This document shows positions 1 to 6,104 of a DNA stretch of 8,873 nucleotides, in pieces. The notes under the pieces were generated by a model. That model ran no database searches. It was not told the origin of the DNA and worked only from the letters and a program-made list of their open reading frames with translations. Made by a program: the position numbers and the translations under genes. Each line of letters begins with the position of its first letter. The stretch's first letter is position 1. Source of the stretch: Sphingopyxis sp. (GTDB taxonomy: Bacteria; Pseudomonadota; Alphaproteobacteria; Sphingomonadales; Sphingomonadaceae); the NCBI GenBank assembly GCA_026125835.1, contig JAHCKJ010000075.1, positions 1 through 8,873 on the forward strand. The letters run 5' to 3'.

Positions 1-1160
1 GCCAGCTGCGCGCCGAATCGCCGATCTATTATTGCCCCGAATCGAAGTTCGGCCCCTATTGGTCGGTGACCACCTACAAGCCGATCCAGCATATCGAGGC
101 GCTGCCCAAGATTTTCTCGTCGAGCTGGGAATATGGCGGCATCACCGTCGCCGGCGACGGCATCGAGCATCTGAAAGAGGGCGAGATCCCGATGCCGATG
201 TTCATCGCGATGGACCCGCCGCAGCACACCGCGCAGCGCCGCACCGTCGCCCCCGCCTTCGGCCCGTCGGAGATCGAACGGATGCGCGCCGACACGCAGG
301 CGCGCACCGCAGCGCTGATCGATACGCTGCCGGTCGGCGAGACGTTCGACTGGGTCGAAAAAGTGTCGATCGAACTCACCACCGACATGCTCGCCATCCT
401 GTTCGACTTTCCCTGGGCCGACCGCCACAATCTGACCCGCTGGTCCGACGCGCTCGGCGACATCGAAAGCTTCAATACGCTCGAGGAACGGCAGGCGCGG
501 CTCGCCACCGCCTTTGAAATGGGTGCCGCGTTCAAGGAGCTGTGGGATCACAAGGCCAAAAATCCCGGCAAGCACGACCTTATCTCGATCATGCTCCAGT
601 CCGACGCGATGAGCCATATGAGCCATGAGGAGTTCATGGGGAACCTCATCCTGCTCATCGTTGGTGGCAACGATACGACGCGCAATTCGATGTCGGCCTA
701 TGCCTATGGCCTGCACTGTTTCCCCGAAGAGCGCGCCAAGCTCGAGGCGAACCACGACCTCGACCTCGCGGTCAACGCGATGCACGAAATCATCCGCTGG
801 CAGACCCCGCTCGCGCACATGCGGCGCACCGCGATGGAGGATACCGAGCTGTTCGGCCACCAGATCAAGGCGCGCGACAAGATCGCGCTCTGGTACGCGT
901 CGGCGAACCGCGACGAAAGCGTGTTCCCCGACGGCGACCGGATCATCGTCGACCGCGAGAACGCGCGCCGCCACCTCGCCTTCGGTTACGGTATCCACCG
1001 CTGCGTCGGCGCGCGCGTCGCCGAACTGCAGCTGACCTCGCTGATTTCCGAAATGCAGAAGCGCCGCCTGCGCGTCAATGTGCTCGCCGAGCCCGAACGC
1101 GTCCACGCCAGCTTTGTCCACGGCTATCGCCATATGCCGGTGGTGCTGGAGAAATATTGA
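1..1160 (+). CDS. Cytochrome P450, CYP153-like (5' end missing)
   Basis: Heme-thiolate monooxygenase. The reading frame is already open at base 3 and runs to TGA at 1158-1160, giving 385 visible residues, so the N-terminus lies outside the window. GTG at 66 is an internal valine codon and not the start. Visible motifs, numbered from the first visible codon: a helix-C DPPQHTAQR stretch near 71 (HxxxR), the I-helix GGNDTTRNS near 221, the K-helix ExxR as EIIR at 262-265, and the heme loop FGYGIHRCVG at 327-336 with the axial cysteine at 334. The GGNDTTRNSMS I-helix, the HMRRTA..DTE segment and the WYASANRDE segment match what I recall of the CYP153 family of soluble alkane and fatty-acid terminal hydroxylases. 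Those enzymes need a ferredoxin and a ferredoxin reductase, neither of which is in view. Substrate is unknown. P450 is certain; the CYP153 subfamily is likely but not proven. Confidence 0.93.
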   Translation, partial: QLRAESPIYYCPESKFGPYWSVTTYKPIQHIEALPKIFSSSWEYGGITVAGDGIEHLKEGEIPMPMFIAMDPPQHTAQRRTVAPAFGPSEIERMRADTQARTAALIDTLPVGETFDWVEKVSIELTTDMLAILFDFPWADRHNLTRWSDALGDIESFNTLEERQARLATAFEMGAAFKELWDHKAKNPGKHDLISIMLQSDAMSHMSHEEFMGNLILLIVGGNDTTRNSMSAYAYGLHCFPEERAKLEANHDLDLAVNAMHEIIRWQTPLAHMRRTAMEDTELFGHQIKARDKIALWYASANRDESVFPDGDRIIVDRENARRHLAFGYGIHRCVGARVAELQLTSLISEMQKRRLRVNVLAEPERVHASFVHGYRHMPVVLEKY

Positions 1161-1205
1161 CGTCGGCTGAAACCTCGCGGCGACATGCCACGTATCTGAC
1201 GCACA

Positions 1206-1222
1206 GGCCCGGATTGCGGGCC
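1206..1222 (+). promoter_or_regulatory. GC hairpin next to the msrB ribosome binding site
   Basis: GGCCCG (1206-1211), loop GATTG, CGGGCC (1217-1222) form a perfect 6-bp stem with a 5-nt loop. It directly abuts the msrB Shine-Dalgarno sequence GGGAG (1223-1227), which lies 6 nt before the ATG. It could end or attenuate P450 transcripts, or influence ribosome access to msrB. No U-tract follows, so a classical intrinsic terminator is unlikely. The rest of the 73-bp gap shows no convincing promoter. TTGACG at 1157-1162 resembles a -35 box but has no good -10 at the right distance. Confidence 0.35.
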
Positions 1223-1233
1223 GGGAGTTCGTT

Positions 1234-1719
1234 ATGATCGACCGCCGTTATCTCCTCGCCGGCCTCGCCCTTGGTGGTGGGGTGATCACCGCCCCGCTGT
1301 TGTTCGCCAAATCGACGCGGCCGCAGGCGGCGCCCGGCTGGCGCCTGTCCGAAGCCGAGTGGAAAAAGCGGCTGACCCCGGTCGAATATCAGGTGCTGCG
1401 CGAAGCGGCGACCGAGCGCCCGTTCAGCCACCCGCTCGACAAGGAAAAGCGCGCCGGAACCTTTGTCTGCGCGGGCTGCGCGCTGCCGCTCTATTCGAGC
1501 AAGACCAAATATGACAGCAAGACCGGATGGCCCAGCTTCTGGGCGCCGCTCGAGGGCGCAATCGGCACCTCGACCGACTATGACCTTGGCTATCCGCGGA
1601 CCGAGGTACATTGCAAACGCTGCGGCGGCCATCTTGGCCATGTCTTCAACGACGGGCCGAAACCGACCGGCAAGCGTTATTGCATGAACGGCGCGGCAAT
1701 GCGCTTCCGCCCCGCCTGA
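1234..1719 (+). CDS. msrB: Peptide-methionine (R)-S-oxide reductase MsrB, exported form
   Basis: Reduces the R epimer of methionine sulfoxide in proteins, a repair step after oxidative damage. The 161-aa protein has the full MsrB signature: two zinc-binding CxxC pairs (C79/C82 and C127/C130), GWPSFW near 98-103, CKRCGGHLGHVFNDG at 127-141, and catalytic C150 in RYCMNG. The usual resolving cysteine before GWPSF is replaced by threonine (KTGWPSF), so recycling must use another cysteine or an external thiol. The first ~26 residues look like an export signal: twin arginine R4-R5 followed by YLLAG, a hydrophobic stretch, then LLFA as a possible cleavage region. This suggests a Tat substrate working in the periplasm or anchored to the membrane. 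ATG at 1234 has a good GGGAG site 6 nt upstream. The gene follows the P450 by 73 bp. Family assignment is very secure; Tat export is an inference. Confidence 0.95.
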   Translation: MIDRRYLLAGLALGGGVITAPLLFAKSTRPQAAPGWRLSEAEWKKRLTPVEYQVLREAATERPFSHPLDKEKRAGTFVCAGCALPLYSSKTKYDSKTGWPSFWAPLEGAIGTSTDYDLGYPRTEVHCKRCGGHLGHVFNDGPKPTGKRYCMNGAAMRFRPA

Positions 1720-1737
1720 GCCGGGCGGCTCACGGCG
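1713..1737. terminator. Convergent-end hairpin holding both stop codons
   Basis: TGAGCC (1717-1722), loop GGGC, GGCTCA (1727-1732) is a perfect 6-bp inverted repeat. The first TGA is the msrB stop and the final TCA is the stop of the convergent membrane-protein gene. With one bulged base at 1733 the stem extends by CGCC (1713-1716) against GGCG (1734-1737), giving about 10 pairs. The position between convergent genes 10 bp apart fits a bidirectional transcript end. There is no U-tract on either side, so intrinsic termination is uncertain. Confidence 0.45.
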
Positions 1738-3598
1738 CGGGCTTGACCCGCCAGACCGCCAGCCCGGCGCGCGACGCGATCGGTAGCGGTTCCAGCCATG
1801 CGGGTGCCTTTCCGGCGTAAAGCTGTGCCGCCAGCGCGTCGCGGCGCGCGCGGCGATACTGCACCAGATCATTGGCGGTGCGGCAAATCACGACCAGTCC
1901 GGCCCGTTCCTGGCGCACCAGCGCCTCGGCCTTGCCCGGATCGCCGACAAAGACGCGCAATGTGTTTGCCATCGCTTCCTTGTTGCGATGATGACCGGTG
2001 GCGACCAGGCCATGTTGCGTCCAGAAGATGATCGGTGCCCCCAGATCGATCGGGGTCAGGATCGTCGTCGCGGGGATGCGGTTCAGCGCCGCGATGGCCG
2101 CCGGATCGAGACAGTCCTGCGCAATGGGCGGTTTGGCGCTGTCAGCTTTGTCGGCAGCCTTGAACAGGGGAAACATCGCGCCGAGCAAAATCGAGACGGC
2201 AACGCTGCCCAGCAGCGGCAGCGACAAGGCGGCCAGCGTCGATGCCAGCACCCGTGGCAGCGCGGCCGGGATCGTCCGCGCCCATTGCCACGCCCGAAGG
2301 CCCAGCCAGGCGCAGCCGGGCAACGCAAACAGATGCGCGGTCGACACGCTGCGCAGCACCAGCACCGACAGGATTGCCGCCCCGGTCAGCGCAACGATTA
2401 CGGTCGCCCAGTTGCGGCGATCAATGCGGTTGGACGCGGCGCGCCACGCCAGCAGCGACCCCGCAAGCCCCATCAGCGACGGCACCAGCACAAAAATGGC
2501 GTCATAACCGCCCGACGCCCAGACCGGCTGGCCTTCCAGAATGTTGCGGTACCAATAATGGACGACGATCGGATCGAGCGAGGCAAACGGCCCCTTCGCG
2601 CATTGCGGCTCGGTCCACACCAGCGCCGCCGCTGCCGCAAGCCCGGCACCGCCGAGCAGCACGAAACGAACCAATGGGCGCGCCGGACCGGCGCGCACGA
2701 TGCCGAAAACCGCTGCTGCGGCGACGGCAAAGGCGGCGATATAGGGCGCCGACAGTGAATCGCACCAGGTACCGGCCAGTCCGACGGGGCCGCGCGTCGC
2801 GAACTGCAACAGGATCGCCCCCCCCGCCAGCGCGCCCAGATAGCCGCACATCCAGGCGCGATCGTCGGCGCGGCCGTGCGATGCCCAGCGCAGCGCCGCC
2901 AACGCGGCGAACAGCGCAACGACCGGCAATCCCTCGATCGATACCGACAGCAAAGCCGCAGCGAACAGCCCGCCGAGCAGCCCTGCCCGCCATCCCGCCC
3001 GACGCAGCGCCTGCGCCATAATCAGCATCGCGAGGAAAATCTGCCAGCCATGATGGTCGACGCGCAGCGGACGGAACTGCGCCAGAATATAGCCCGACAT
3101 GATCAGGAACAGCGGCACGACATAGGCGATCCGCGGGTCCGACAAGCGCCGGTACCCCATCACGCACGCGACGCTGAGCGCGGCGCCCAACATGGGCGGC
3201 CACAGCGCCATCACGATCCGTTCGGCCATCGCCTGTCCGAACAGCGGCTCGAGCAGCAAAATACCCAGCGCCAACGGCGCATCGACGATCCGCGACCAGT
3301 GCATCAGCACCCCGCCATCCGCGGGATTGACGCGATATTGCGTCAGATCCCACCAGCTTTGCCCCGCGAGCAGGTCGCGCACCTGCGCCATACGCATCGC
3401 ATCGTCGGTGTCGGCAAGGTCGAGCGCGCCGATCGCCTGCCATTTTCCGGCAATCGCGATCAGGCTCATCGCGCCCCACACCAGCAGTGCGATGCGGACG
3501 GGCGTGAACCAGCCATGCAGCGCGGTCGCGTCGGCGGACGCCGGTGCGTCGCCCTGCGCTGCCACGCCGCCGGGAACGGGCGCCGCCAGCTCCGTCAT
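1730..3598 (-). CDS. Multi-pass membrane protein, GT-C/STT3-like glycosyltransferase candidate
   Basis: A 622-aa integral membrane protein with a charged N-terminus, many hydrophobic helices between about 34 and 475 (probably 11-13), and a soluble C-terminal domain at about 480-622 that would face the periplasm. After the first helix comes an acidic cluster, D63-T-D65-D66, followed by RMAQVRDLLAG and a YRVNP...MHWSR block at 88-103. A second motif, RVDHHGWQ, lies at 179-186. An early acidic loop motif and a D-H-H motif in a later loop recall GT-C enzymes of the STT3/oligosaccharyltransferase type, which take sugars from polyprenyl-phosphate carriers. The C-terminal half includes an IDLGAPIIFWTQHGLVATGHHRN segment typical of extracytoplasmic domains in such proteins. 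The start ATG overlaps the upstream GtrA stop by one base (TGATG), implying translational coupling. Membrane topology is certain. Glycosyltransferase function is inferred from motifs and neighbours; donor and acceptor are unknown. Confidence 0.75.
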   Translation of the reverse strand: MTELAAPVPGGVAAQGDAPASADATALHGWFTPVRIALLVWGAMSLIAIAGKWQAIGALDLADTDDAMRMAQVRDLLAGQSWWDLTQYRVNPADGGVLMHWSRIVDAPLALGILLLEPLFGQAMAERIVMALWPPMLGAALSVACVMGYRRLSDPRIAYVVPLFLIMSGYILAQFRPLRVDHHGWQIFLAMLIMAQALRRAGWRAGLLGGLFAAALLSVSIEGLPVVALFAALAALRWASHGRADDRAWMCGYLGALAGGAILLQFATRGPVGLAGTWCDSLSAPYIAAFAVAAAAVFGIVRAGPARPLVRFVLLGGAGLAAAAALVWTEPQCAKGPFASLDPIVVHYWYRNILEGQPVWASGGYDAIFVLVPSLMGLAGSLLAWRAASNRIDRRNWATVIVALTGAAILSVLVLRSVSTAHLFALPGCAWLGLRAWQWARTIPAALPRVLASTLAALSLPLLGSVAVSILLGAMFPLFKAADKADSAKPPIAQDCLDPAAIAALNRIPATTILTPIDLGAPIIFWTQHGLVATGHHRNKEAMANTLRVFVGDPGKAEALVRQERAGLVVICRTANDLVQYRRARRDALAAQLYAGKAPAWLEPLPIASRAGLAVWRVKPAP

Positions 3599-4026
3599 CA
3601 GGCGGCGGCCCGGAAGACGATATGGCGGCGGAGCAGATAGGTCGTCTGGAAGCTCACGACGATCGCCGCCAGCTTGGCGAGGCGGGGGTCGAGCCCCAAT
3701 GCGCTGCCGGTGCCGACGATCGCCGTCGTGACGGCAAGACCGACGAGCGCCGACCCGACGAACAGCATCTTCTGGCGGTGGCGCTCACCGGTGCCGCGCG
3801 CCGCGGCGCCGTCGGCAAACACGAGACGGCTCGACACCAGCCAGTGAACGAGGATTCCGGCGCAATAGCCGACCGCCGATGCCGGCATCGGCGCCAGCCC
3901 CCAATCGAGCAGCAACAGGAACAGCACCGCATCGCTGCCGAGCGCGAGCACGCTCGCAAGCAGATAGTTCAGCCAGCGAATCTCGCCGTGGCGAACCGCT
4001 CCGAGGAGTTTGGTGACGGGAAGCAT
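3598..4026 (-). CDS. GtrA-family membrane protein
   Basis: A 142-aa protein with four predicted transmembrane helices (about 19-41, 48-66, 86-108, 116-134), the usual size and layout of GtrA. Family-like features are a first helix with an acidic residue (SDAVLF, D32), a GYCAGILVHWLVSSRLVF second helix ending in aromatic and basic residues, and a final FQTTYLLRRHIVF segment. GtrA proteins are thought to help move or present polyprenyl-phosphate-linked sugars across the inner membrane for O-antigen, arabinan or similar glycan modification. The gene sits between the flavoenzyme and the GT-C-like gene, overlapping the latter by one base. I chose ATG at 4026. A TTG at 4047, 5 bp after the upstream stop, would add seven residues; neither start has a strong ribosome site, which fits coupled translation. 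The family call is good; the transported molecule is unknown. Confidence 0.85.
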   Translation of the reverse strand: MLPVTKLLGAVRHGEIRWLNYLLASVLALGSDAVLFLLLLDWGLAPMPASAVGYCAGILVHWLVSSRLVFADGAAARGTGERHRQKMLFVGSALVGLAVTTAIVGTGSALGLDPRLAKLAAIVVSFQTTYLLRRHIVFRAAA

Positions 4027-4052
4027 GGCAAGGACGCCGCCGGCCAAAACGC

Positions 4053-5588
4053 TCAGGCGGCCTTGGAAACGCGCGCCGGGACGTCGCGCACCGACGCCAG
4101 CGCCGCCTGCTCGCCCTCGGTGCCGCTTTCGTGATATTCCGCGTCCTCGTTTACGCCCCAGATGTCGTACACCCGCTCGCCCGCGACGATGTTGCGCACC
4201 GTCAGCATCGCGGTCATCATCGCATGATCCTGGTTGTTATAGCGGTGCATTCCGTTGCGCCCGACCATGTGCAGCGTCGGGTAACGCGCCTCCAACTCGC
4301 CGCGCATCGTTTCGACATGCGCGGCATAATCGTCGTCATAGACGGGATAGGCCTTTTCCTGCCGCACCACCGCGCCGCCGACGACATCCCCCGGATCGCA
4401 CAGGCCGAGGATCGCCATTTCCTTCGTCGCCAGCGCGATCAGGTCCTCGTCGCTCGACGCCCACAGCCCGTCGCCTTCGAAACAGAAATACTCCAGCCCG
4501 ACGCAGGCGATCGCCGGATCGGGCACCATTTCGGGCGACCAGCTGCGGAAATTCTGCACCCGGCCGACCTGCACCTTGCTGTCGTGGATATAGATCCAGT
4601 TGTCGGGGAACAAATCCTCCGACCGGATCTTGAGCGCGACGGTCAGAAAGTCGCGATATTTGAGCGACGGCGCCGCCGACAGCGCGCACGCGGGCAACGG
4701 ATGGATTCGCGCCGCCAGCTCGCGCATCGGCGCCGAGCTGATGACATGCGCCGCGTCGATCACGACGTCGCCATCGGGACCATTGGCGGTCAGCCGCCAG
4801 CGCCCGCTCACCTGATCCTGCGTCAGCTGCTTGAAGCTGTGGCCCATCAGCACATGATTGCCGCCCGCGACCACCTTGTCACGCGCCGCGTCCCACATCA
4901 TGCCGGGGCCAAGCCGCGGATAGCGGAAGGTTTCGAGCAAGGTCTTGGTCGCCATGCCGTCATTGGGGCGCTTGTTGAGGCCCAGGCTGCGCTTCAGCCC
5001 GTCGAGCACCGCGGCGCCGAGGCTCAGCCCCTTGATGCGCTGCGCCGCCCAGTCGGCCGACATTTCGTCGCACGGCATCCCCCACACCTTCTCGGTATAA
5101 GTTTTGAAAAAGATCGAATAGAGCTTCCGCCCGAACTGGTTGATCGTCCAGTCCTCGAAACTGCGGACATTTCTGTTCGGCAGCAGCTTGGCCTGCGCAT
5201 AGCTGATCATGCACAAAGTCGAGCGCACCACGCCGAGGTTCCACAGCGCCTCGAACGCGCGCAGCGGATAGCTATAGAATTTGCCCTCATAATAGATGCG
5301 GCTCATCCGCGGGCGCTGGATAAAATCGTCGGGCAGGATCTCGTTCCACAGATCGACGACTTCCTGGCTTTTCGAAAAAAAGCGGTGGCCGCCGATGTCA
5401 AAGCGAAAGCCCTCATGCTCGACCGTCCGGCTGATCCCGCCGACATAGACCGGATCCTTCTCGATCACCGTAACCTTGTAACCTTGTTGGGTCAGCTGAT
5501 AGGCAGCGGTCAGCCCCGCCGGCCCCGCGCCAATGATCGCGACATCGGCGCTGGTCGGGCGGTTTTTCGGTTTCGTAGCGACGGACAT
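4053..5588 (-). CDS. FAD-dependent oxidoreductase, UDP-galactopyranose-mutase-like
   Basis: A 511-aa flavoprotein with an N-terminal Rossmann dinucleotide fold (VAIIGAGPAGLTAAYQL, glycines at 20, 22 and 25), E43 at the end of strand two to hold the ribose, then GGISRT and FDIGGHRFFSKS near 64-74. Later come YYEGKFYSYPL, FFKTYTEKVWGMPCDEM, and a C-terminal HMVGRNGMHRYNNQDHAM flavin-closing motif. The plan resembles UDP-galactopyranose mutase and protoporphyrinogen-oxidase/amine-oxidase relatives, but at 511 aa it is longer than typical bacterial Glf (about 370-400), so it need not be a true mutase. ATG at 5588 is preferred because GGGGAAG lies 7 nt upstream and the GxGxxG starts at residue 20; in-frame ATGs at 5615 and 5636 would add 9 and 16 residues with poorer sites. 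It leads a three-gene operon with a GtrA protein and a GT-C-like protein, suggesting modification of a nucleotide- or lipid-linked sugar. Substrate is unproven. Confidence 0.88.
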   Translation of the reverse strand: MSVATKPKNRPTSADVAIIGAGPAGLTAAYQLTQQGYKVTVIEKDPVYVGGISRTVEHEGFRFDIGGHRFFSKSQEVVDLWNEILPDDFIQRPRMSRIYYEGKFYSYPLRAFEALWNLGVVRSTLCMISYAQAKLLPNRNVRSFEDWTINQFGRKLYSIFFKTYTEKVWGMPCDEMSADWAAQRIKGLSLGAAVLDGLKRSLGLNKRPNDGMATKTLLETFRYPRLGPGMMWDAARDKVVAGGNHVLMGHSFKQLTQDQVSGRWRLTANGPDGDVVIDAAHVISSAPMRELAARIHPLPACALSAAPSLKYRDFLTVALKIRSEDLFPDNWIYIHDSKVQVGRVQNFRSWSPEMVPDPAIACVGLEYFCFEGDGLWASSDEDLIALATKEMAILGLCDPGDVVGGAVVRQEKAYPVYDDDYAAHVETMRGELEARYPTLHMVGRNGMHRYNNQDHAMMTAMLTVRNIVAGERVYDIWGVNEDAEYHESGTEGEQAALASVRDVPARVSKAA

Positions 5589-5696
5589 TGATCGGCTTCC
5601 CCACGGGCAATTCATGCTCCCGCCCGCTGTGGCCAATCATGGATAAGAAATGGTTAATTTGCCTCGCAGAAAGCGGGGCTGACCGGGATCCCGGCC
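5589..5696 (-). promoter_or_regulatory. Leader of the surface-glycan operon
   Basis: This 108-bp gap separates the thioesterase stop from the flavoenzyme start. It contains the GGGGAAG ribosome site (5596-5602) and an AT-rich stretch around 5638-5660 that contrasts with the GC-rich surroundings and is the likeliest promoter location. I cannot pick convincing -35/-10 boxes. An imperfect hairpin at 5661-5679 and the 12-bp palindrome CCGGGATCCCGG (5683-5694) follow the thioesterase stop and could help end that transcript, but no U-run follows. Confidence 0.3.
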
Positions 5697-6104
5697 CTAT
5701 CCCTCACGCACCGGATCGGGCAGCGGCGGGACCGCGCGCGGTCTGCGGTCCGGGCCGACCGCGACAAAGATGAACCGCGCCTGGGTGACGCGGCTGTCAT
5801 CGTCGGCATGGCGTTCGCGCGCCCAGGCTTCGACCTCGACGTGCATCGACGAGCGCCCGACCTTCGCCAGCCGGGCAAACACCGACACTTCGTCGCCGAC
5901 GAAGACGGGCCGGTGAAAGGTCATGCCTTCCACCGAAATCGTCACCGCGCGGCCGCGAGCGTGGCGCGATGCCACCGACGATGCCGCCAGATCCATCTGC
6001 GCCATCAGCCAGCCACCGAAAATATCGCCATAGACATTCGCGTTGGCGGGCATGGCGGTGACGCGCACCGCGGGCTGCGTCACGGGCATGGTTTCATCGT
6101 CCAT
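5697..6104 (-). CDS. Acyl-CoA thioesterase, YciA-like hotdog fold
   Basis: A 135-aa single-domain hotdog thioesterase that would hydrolyse acyl-CoA to free acid and CoA in the cytosol. The family signature is ANANVYGDIFGGWLMAQMD at about 20-38, with D38 at the position of the catalytic aspartate of YciA-type enzymes on the central hotdog helix. It is followed by the strand segments VEGMTFHRPVFVGDEVSVFARL. Size matches YciA. I chose ATG at 6104: GGGGTG lies 6 nt upstream, and the start falls inside the last codons of metE, overlapping by 11 nt. GTG at 6113 would add three residues; ATG at 6089 would start 4 nt after the metE stop but has a poorer ribosome site. The overlap implies co-transcription and coupled translation with metE, so it should share B12-responsive control. 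Chain-length preference cannot be read from sequence. Confidence 0.9.
   Translation of the reverse strand: MDDETMPVTQPAVRVTAMPANANVYGDIFGGWLMAQMDLAASSVASRHARGRAVTISVEGMTFHRPVFVGDEVSVFARLAKVGRSSMHVEVEAWARERHADDDSRVTQARFIFVAVGPDRRPRAVPPLPDPVREG

Noticed and set aside
1190..1201. 12-bp repeat ACGTATCTGACG shared with 8527-8538
   Set aside because: A few exact 12-mer matches are expected by chance in nearly 9 kb of biased composition, and the flanks do not match.
1075..1872. A 265-codon - strand frame across the P450 end and msrB
   Set aside because: It runs antisense to two well-identified proteins and has no family features.
2502..3479. A 325-codon - strand frame and several + strand frames over the GT-C-like gene
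   Set aside because: Arginine-rich low-information translations in other frames of a long high-GC gene; the 622-aa frame has coherent transmembrane helices and a coupled start.
4131..5591. A 486-codon open frame on the + strand antisense to the flavoenzyme gene
   Set aside because: It mirrors the real gene in GC-rich DNA, its translation is rich in Arg, His and Asp with no recognisable fold, and the opposite strand carries a clear FAD-binding protein.
5661..5694. Intrinsic terminator after the thioesterase gene
   Set aside because: The hairpin at 5661-5679 has a C-A mismatch in the - strand RNA and the palindrome at 5683-5694 has almost no loop; neither is followed by a U-tract.
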